Source of the DNA: JAYSFC01 sp041913505
Lineage (GTDB): Bacteria > Pseudomonadota > Gammaproteobacteria > Burkholderiales > Burkholderiaceae_C
Assembly (NCBI GenBank): GCA_041913505.1
Contig: JAYSFC010000143.1
Location: forward strand, 1 to 8,575
Length of the DNA stretch: 8,575 nucleotides
Direction of reading: 5' to 3'
Shown: positions 5,570-8,575 of the stretch, piece after piece
Numbering within the stretch: position 1 is the first letter of the stretch
Layout of the letters: every line of letters begins with the position of its first letter
The notes under the pieces: generated by a model
What the model saw: the letters and a program-made list of their open reading frames with translations, nothing else
What the model was told of the DNA's origin: nothing
The model's database searches: none
Position numbers and translations under genes: made by a program

Positions 5570-5764
5570 GACAGTCTCCTGGCAAACCCTGAAAGTGCCT
5601 CTATGGTGAACCGCGCTCACCGCACCGTCCAATGAAAAGGAGCCGCGTAATTCATCGCAAGATTGCATCAATGCCATTCCATGCCCAGGATGGCAGGCTA
5701 CCGATGCACCCCCGCAGGCGGTATCAGCGGATTGTTGCAATTTCAGAACATAGTTAAACAGCAT
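5570..5764 (-). pseudogene. In-frame partial duplicate of the DUF2917 gene start (decayed copy or alternative N-terminus)
   Basis: An ATG at 5764 with Shine-Dalgarno GGGAGGGG (minus, 5768-5775) opens 65 codons that run without a stop into the DUF2917 ATG. The first codons read M-x4-VL-x-x-QQS (MLFNYVLKLQQS), the same pattern and spacing as the real start (MGYSHVLNSQQS). The underlying 22 bases (5730-5751 and 5535-5556) match at 20 positions. Beyond that, similarity to DUF2917 fades, and codons are AT-richer at the third position than in neighbouring genes. It could be the remnant of a tandem paralogue, an N-terminal extension used from an upstream start, or a leader peptide. Confidence 0.45.
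5730..5751. repeat. 22-base direct repeat, copy 2
   Basis: This is the second copy, next to the alternative upstream ATG at 5764, again 11 bases from the start codon. Conservation of both the sequence and its distance from an ATG argues that the two arose by duplication. Confidence 0.8.
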
Positions 5765-5791
5765 GATCCCCTCCCGATGGGCAGAAAAGTG

Positions 5792-5829
5792 TTGTGTCGC
5801 CTGCATGATCCGTACACAGCCCCACACAA
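5792..5829. repeat. TTGTGT/ACACAA dyad in the DUF2917-LysR intergenic region
   Basis: TTGTGT (5792-5797) and ACACAA (5824-5829) form inverted half-sites with centres 32 bases apart, about three helical turns. They lie between the divergent genes, where a regulator of the DUF2917 gene could bind. The arms are only six bases, so chance is possible. Confidence 0.2.
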
Positions 5830-5850
5830 TTCCATGGTTTAGCGCTACCC

Positions 5851-5875
5851 TATTGATTCAGCCATCGCATCAATA
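5851..5875. promoter_or_regulatory. T-N11-A LysR-type operator, likely autoregulatory
   Basis: TATTGAT and ATCAATA are perfect 7-base inverted arms separated by 11 bases, giving the T-N11-A dyad typical of LysR-family recognition sites. It ends five bases before the LysR ATG at 5881, so the bound protein would cover the start of its own transcript or its translation start region. The rest of 5765-5880 shows no clear -35/-10 pair. Confidence 0.55.
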
Positions 5876-5880
5876 CCGCC

Positions 5881-6879
5881 ATGAACGAGATTCCCTACGC
5901 CACGCCTTCGATCCTGCGCTCGCGGCCCGTGGCGGCGGGACATCTGCGCGCCTTCCTGGCCGTGGCCCGGCACCTGAACTTCCGCGCGGCGGCGGATGAG
6001 CTTGCGCTCACGCAATCGGCCGTGAGCCGCCAGATCCAGGCGCTGGAAGATGAAGTGGGCGTGCCCCTGTTCCTGCGCCACACGCGCGCCGTGGAGCTCA
6101 CAGGCGCAGGGGCGCAGCTGCAGCGCGCCGTGGCGCCCGCGCTCGAGCGCATCGACACGGCTGTGCGCCAGGTGCGCCAGACGGCGGGGCGCAAGAGCGT
6201 GGCCATTTCCACCTGGGCAAGCTTCGCGTCGATGTGGCTGATTCCGCGCATGGAGGAGTTCCAGCGCGAGAACCCCGGCATCGACATCCGCATCGACGCC
6301 ACCGATGCCATGGTCGACCTCGAAACCGCCGACGTCGACCTGGTGCTGCGCTACGCCCTGCCCGGCACCAGTGTGCGTGGCGGCGAACGGCTCTTCGGCG
6401 AGCAGCTCGCCGTAGTGGCCAGCCCCTGGTTGATCAAGAGCAGCCCCCCGATCAAGACCCCGGCCGACGTGGCACGCTTCACGCTCATCGAGGCGGGCGA
6501 CGCGCACCGCGCCCAGCACCTTGAATGGCTGACCTGGCAGCGCTGGTTCGAAACCCATGCCGACCCGAAGCTGGTTCCCAAGCGCTGGCTGTATTTCAAC
6601 TACGCGCACCAGATCGTGCAGGCCGCGCTCACGGGCCAGGGCCTGGCGCTCGCACGCATGCCGCTGATCGCCGACGCCCTGGCTTCGGGCGACCTCATCG
6701 AGGTGCTGCCCCAGCACCGGCTCGACTCGCCGCTGGCCTACTGGCTGCTGGTGGCGGGGCGCAGCGCGCAACGGCCCGAGATCCGCGCGTTCTGCGCCTG
6801 GCTTTCGCTGCAGGCCCAGGCCACGCGCGCGGCCATCGGCGACGTGCCGGACCCGGACCTCAGTGACGACCTGGGCTGA
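5881..6879 (+). CDS. LysR-family transcriptional regulator (GcvA-like)
   Basis: A DNA-binding regulator of 332 residues, slightly longer than the usual 300. The winged HTH spans about 20-80 (HLRAFLAVARHLNFRAAADEL, TQSAVSRQIQALEDEVG, PLFLRHTRAVELT). A linker helix leads to a PBP2-type effector-binding domain, about 103-305, opening VAISTWASFASMWLIPRM, with FQRENPGIDIRI and the DVDLVLRYA segment typical of the GcvA-like branch. The inducer cannot be read from the sequence. ATG 5881 lacks a Shine-Dalgarno but leaves about 20 residues before the HTH, as in GcvA-like proteins. It is divergent from the DUF2917 gene, the most likely regulated neighbour besides itself. The Asp-rich C-terminal tail (DPDLSDD) lies outside the domain. 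Confidence 0.95.
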   Translation: MNEIPYATPSILRSRPVAAGHLRAFLAVARHLNFRAAADELALTQSAVSRQIQALEDEVGVPLFLRHTRAVELTGAGAQLQRAVAPALERIDTAVRQVRQTAGRKSVAISTWASFASMWLIPRMEEFQRENPGIDIRIDATDAMVDLETADVDLVLRYALPGTSVRGGERLFGEQLAVVASPWLIKSSPPIKTPADVARFTLIEAGDAHRAQHLEWLTWQRWFETHADPKLVPKRWLYFNYAHQIVQAALTGQGLALARMPLIADALASGDLIEVLPQHRLDSPLAYWLLVAGRSAQRPEIRAFCAWLSLQAQATRAAIGDVPDPDLSDDLG

Positions 6880-6920
6880 ACGCCAGTCTCACCTTGACAC
6901 GCCTCAAGCCACCCGGTTGA

Positions 6921-6939
6921 CGCAGATCAGCCGGCTGCG
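6921..6939. repeat. GC-rich palindrome between LysR and hemerythrin genes
   Basis: CAGCCGGCTG (6928-6937) is a 10-base self-complementary palindrome inside a CGCAG...CTGCG pair. It lies 41 bases after the LysR stop and about 90 bases before the hemerythrin start. It could be a weak RNA hairpin ending the LysR transcript or an operator. There is no T-run. TTGACA (6894) and TTGACG (6917) nearby are possible -35 boxes without convincing -10 partners. Confidence 0.25.
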
Positions 6940-7029
6940 ATTTGGCCCGCGCGCCTACGCAACAACCACCTTTCGCGCCGCCCCGGCCCCAGGCATTCTG
7001 GCGGGTCGCCATGACAAGGGAGTGAGGGA

Positions 7030-7449
7030 ATGACGTTCATGCCATGGACCAGCGAACTGGAGCTGGGCTTTGACGAAATCGACCGCCAGCACCAGGAACT
7101 GGTGCGGCTCACCAATGCACTGCACGAGCAGCTATCGAGCGCCCAGCCACAGCGAGAGGCCATCGGCGCCGTGCTGGAGGGGCTGGTGGACTACACGCAC
7201 AACCACTTCATCGTGGAGGAGGTGCTATTCCAGCGCCACGGCTACCCCGAAACGCCCGCGCACCAGGCCGAGCACAACGGCTTCACCGGCAAGGCCATGG
7301 ACCTGCTCATGCGCTTTGAGGACGGCGAGGAGGTCTCGGTCGAAGCAATGGAGTTCCTCAAGGACTGGCTGATCCACCACATCTGCAAGGTGGACCGCGC
7401 CTACCTGCCGTTCCTGAGAGCTGCCCTGGAGCGCGAAGCCGTGGTCTGA
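7030..7449 (+). CDS. Bacteriohemerythrin
   Basis: A 139-residue soluble four-helix-bundle protein that binds O2 at a non-haem di-iron centre; bacterial members are linked to O2 sensing, storage or delivery. All seven expected ligands are present at canonical spacing: His21 (IDRQHQEL), His59 and Glu63 (HNHFIVEE), His78 and His82 (HQAEH), His117 and Asp122 (HHICKVD). The N-terminus MPWTSELELGFDEID is typical of single-domain bacteriohemerythrins. No signal peptide and no fused receptor or signalling domain is seen. The start is supported by GGGAG (7018-7022) seven bases upstream; an alternative Met4 is less likely. It follows the LysR gene by 150 bases on the same strand and converges on tyrS. 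A link to the upstream c-di-GMP enzyme is only conceivable, since some hemerythrins tune GGDEF activity. Confidence 0.95.
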   Translation: MTFMPWTSELELGFDEIDRQHQELVRLTNALHEQLSSAQPQREAIGAVLEGLVDYTHNHFIVEEVLFQRHGYPETPAHQAEHNGFTGKAMDLLMRFEDGEEVSVEAMEFLKDWLIHHICKVDRAYLPFLRAALEREAVV

Positions 7450-7450
7450 C

Positions 7451-7466
7451 GCCGGGGCGAACCGGC
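7451..7466. terminator. Weak hairpin between convergent hemerythrin and tyrS genes
   Basis: GCCGG (7451-7455) and CCGGC (7462-7466) can form a 5-base GC stem with a 6-base loop, in the 23-base gap between the two stop codons. No T-run follows on either strand. It is the only candidate shared terminator here. Confidence 0.3.
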
Positions 7467-7472
7467 ACAGGC

Positions 7473-8575
7473 TCAGCCCAGCGCCACGCGCGCGAACTTG
7501 CGCTTGCCCACCTGCACCACGTAGGTGCCGGCATCGAGCTTGAGGCCCTTGTCGCTGACCACGCTGCCGTCCACGCGCACGCCGCCGCCGTCGATGAGGC
7601 GATTGGCCTCGCTCGTCGAGGGTGCGAGATTGGCCTGCTTGAGCAGCGCGCCGATGCCCAGCGGCGCGCCGGAGAGCGCCACCTCGGGGATCTCGTCGGG
7701 CACGCCGCCCTTGCTGCGGTTGATGAAGTCCTGCTCGGCCGCTTCCGCCGCCTGCGCGCTGTGAAAGCGCGTGGTGATCTCCTTGGCAAGCATCACCTTG
7801 GCGTCCTTGGGGTTGCGTCCACCCGCCACCTCGGCCTTGAGCGCGGCGATGTCGGCCAGGCTCTTGAACGACAGCAGCGTGAACCAGTCCCACATCAGCG
7901 TGTCGGAGATCGACAGCACCTTGGCGAACATGGTGTTGGCGTCTTCGGTGATGCCGATGTAGTTGTTCTTGGACTTGGACATCTTGTCCACGCCATCAAG
8001 GCCCACGAGCAGCGGCATGGTGAGCACACACTGCGGCTCCTGTCCGTACTCCTGCTGCAGGTGCCGGCCCATGAGCAGGTTGAACTTCTGGTCGGTGCCA
8101 CCCAGCTCCAGGTCGCTCTTCAGGGCCACGGAGTCGTAGCCCTGCATGAGCGGGTACAGGAACTCGTGCACGCTGATCGACTGGCCCGTGGTGAAGCGCT
8201 TGTGGAAGTCGTCGCGCTCCATCATGCGCGCCACGGTGTACTTGGCGGCTAGCTGGATCATGCCGCTGGCGCCCAGGGGTTCGCTCCATTCGCTGTTGTA
8301 GCGGATCTCGGTGCGGGCCGGGTCGAGCACCAGACTGGCCTGCTTGTAGTACGTCTCGGCATTGGCCTTGATCTGCTCGGGCGTGAGCGGCGGGCGCGTG
8401 CTGTTGCGGCCCGAGGGGTCGCCGATCAGGCTCGTGAAATCGCCGATCAGGAAGATCACCTGGTGGCCCAGGTCCTGCAGCTGGCGCATCTTGTTGAGCA
8501 CCACCGTGTGGCCGATGTGAATGTCGGGCGCCGTCGGGTCCAGGCCCAGCTTGATGCGCAGCGGCTGGCCCGTGG
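7473..8575 (-). CDS. tyrS: Tyrosyl-tRNA synthetase, N-terminus outside the window
   Basis: Class I aminoacyl-tRNA synthetase that activates tyrosine with ATP and charges tRNA-Tyr. The 366 visible residues run to the stop at 7473; about 30-45 N-terminal residues are probably missing, judging from the family length of about 400-410. The HIGH signature (DIHIGH, 8508-8519) lies about 20 residues from the edge. FLIGDFTSLIGDPSGR, the tyrosine-pocket segment ELGGTDQKFNLLMGR and KMSKSKN (KMSKS at 7971-7985) follow. The C-terminal S4 RNA-binding domain covers roughly the last 65 residues (LLKQANLAPSTSEANRLI onward, GGGVRVDG). Sequence style (HTVVLNKMRQ, QDLGHQVIFLIGDFT) points to the TyrZ-like subgroup. 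Reading does not start at the GTG at 8504: the frame is open and conserved upstream of it to the edge. Confidence 0.97.
   Translation of the reverse strand, partial: TGQPLRIKLGLDPTAPDIHIGHTVVLNKMRQLQDLGHQVIFLIGDFTSLIGDPSGRNSTRPPLTPEQIKANAETYYKQASLVLDPARTEIRYNSEWSEPLGASGMIQLAAKYTVARMMERDDFHKRFTTGQSISVHEFLYPLMQGYDSVALKSDLELGGTDQKFNLLMGRHLQQEYGQEPQCVLTMPLLVGLDGVDKMSKSKNNYIGITEDANTMFAKVLSISDTLMWDWFTLLSFKSLADIAALKAEVAGGRNPKDAKVMLAKEITTRFHSAQAAEAAEQDFINRSKGGVPDEIPEVALSGAPLGIGALLKQANLAPSTSEANRLIDGGGVRVDGSVVSDKGLKLDAGTYVVQVGKRKFARVALG

Noticed and set aside
5672..5695. TGCCAT/ATGGCA inverted repeat inside the DUF2917 upstream duplicate
   Set aside because: Six-base arms with a 12-base loop and no supporting context. 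I could not justify a small RNA or riboswitch from it.
5845..6771. Minus-strand open frame of 308 codons opposite the LysR gene
   Set aside because: It is antisense to a clear LysR HTH and effector domain and has no recognisable features.
7761..8252. Plus-strand open frame of 163 codons opposite tyrS
   Set aside because: It is a shadow of the tyrS catalytic domain; the real strand carries KMSKS and the HIGH-type motifs.

Overview
The window is high-GC, gene-dense bacterial chromosome. Codon use, the protein families present (Lrp beside glmS, a DUF2917 gene divergent from a LysR gene, a TyrZ-type tyrosyl-tRNA synthetase) and the gene order suggest a beta-proteobacterium of the Burkholderiales, most like Comamonadaceae (Acidovorax-like). 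This placement comes from recognising families, not from a database search. There is no phage, transposase, CRISPR array or RNA gene that I can support.

Layout, left to right. The N-terminal 326 codons of glmS run leftward off the window edge (2-979, minus). A short AT-rich divergent intergenic region separates it from a rightward Lrp/AsnC-family regulator (1110-1598). Next is a membrane-bound MASE2-GGDEF diguanylate cyclase (1709-2764, plus). It converges on a leftward two-gene operon: glmU (3575-5011) followed, with a 4-base ATGA overlap, by a sensor-less soluble histidine kinase (2775-3578). A Rho-independent terminator (5114-5157, minus) isolates glmU from a small DUF2917 gene (5189-5569, minus). 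The 311 bases between that gene and a divergent LysR regulator (5881-6879, plus) hold an in-frame partial duplication of the DUF2917 gene start and a T-N11-A LysR-type dyad. A bacteriohemerythrin (7030-7449, plus) then converges on tyrS (7473 to beyond the right edge, minus; its N-terminus is missing).

Functional themes. GlmS and GlmU are the first and last enzymes of UDP-GlcNAc synthesis, which feeds peptidoglycan and LPS. Here they lie about 2.6 kb apart in separate leftward units, with regulatory genes in between. Signalling is over-represented: an Lrp regulator, a c-di-GMP synthase with an intact active site and inhibitory site, an orphan histidine kinase translationally coupled to glmU, and a LysR regulator. 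Hemerythrin (O2/redox-responsive di-iron protein) and tyrS (translation) complete the window.

The region is mostly ordinary core genome. The points most worth a second look are: the in-frame repeat of the DUF2917 start region; a perfect 10-bp inverted repeat that encodes both C-termini and both stop codons of the convergent cyclase and kinase genes; a seven-residue extra loop in GlmU whose DNA resembles an interspersed repeat; the glmU-kinase coupling; and the palindrome over the likely lrp promoter.
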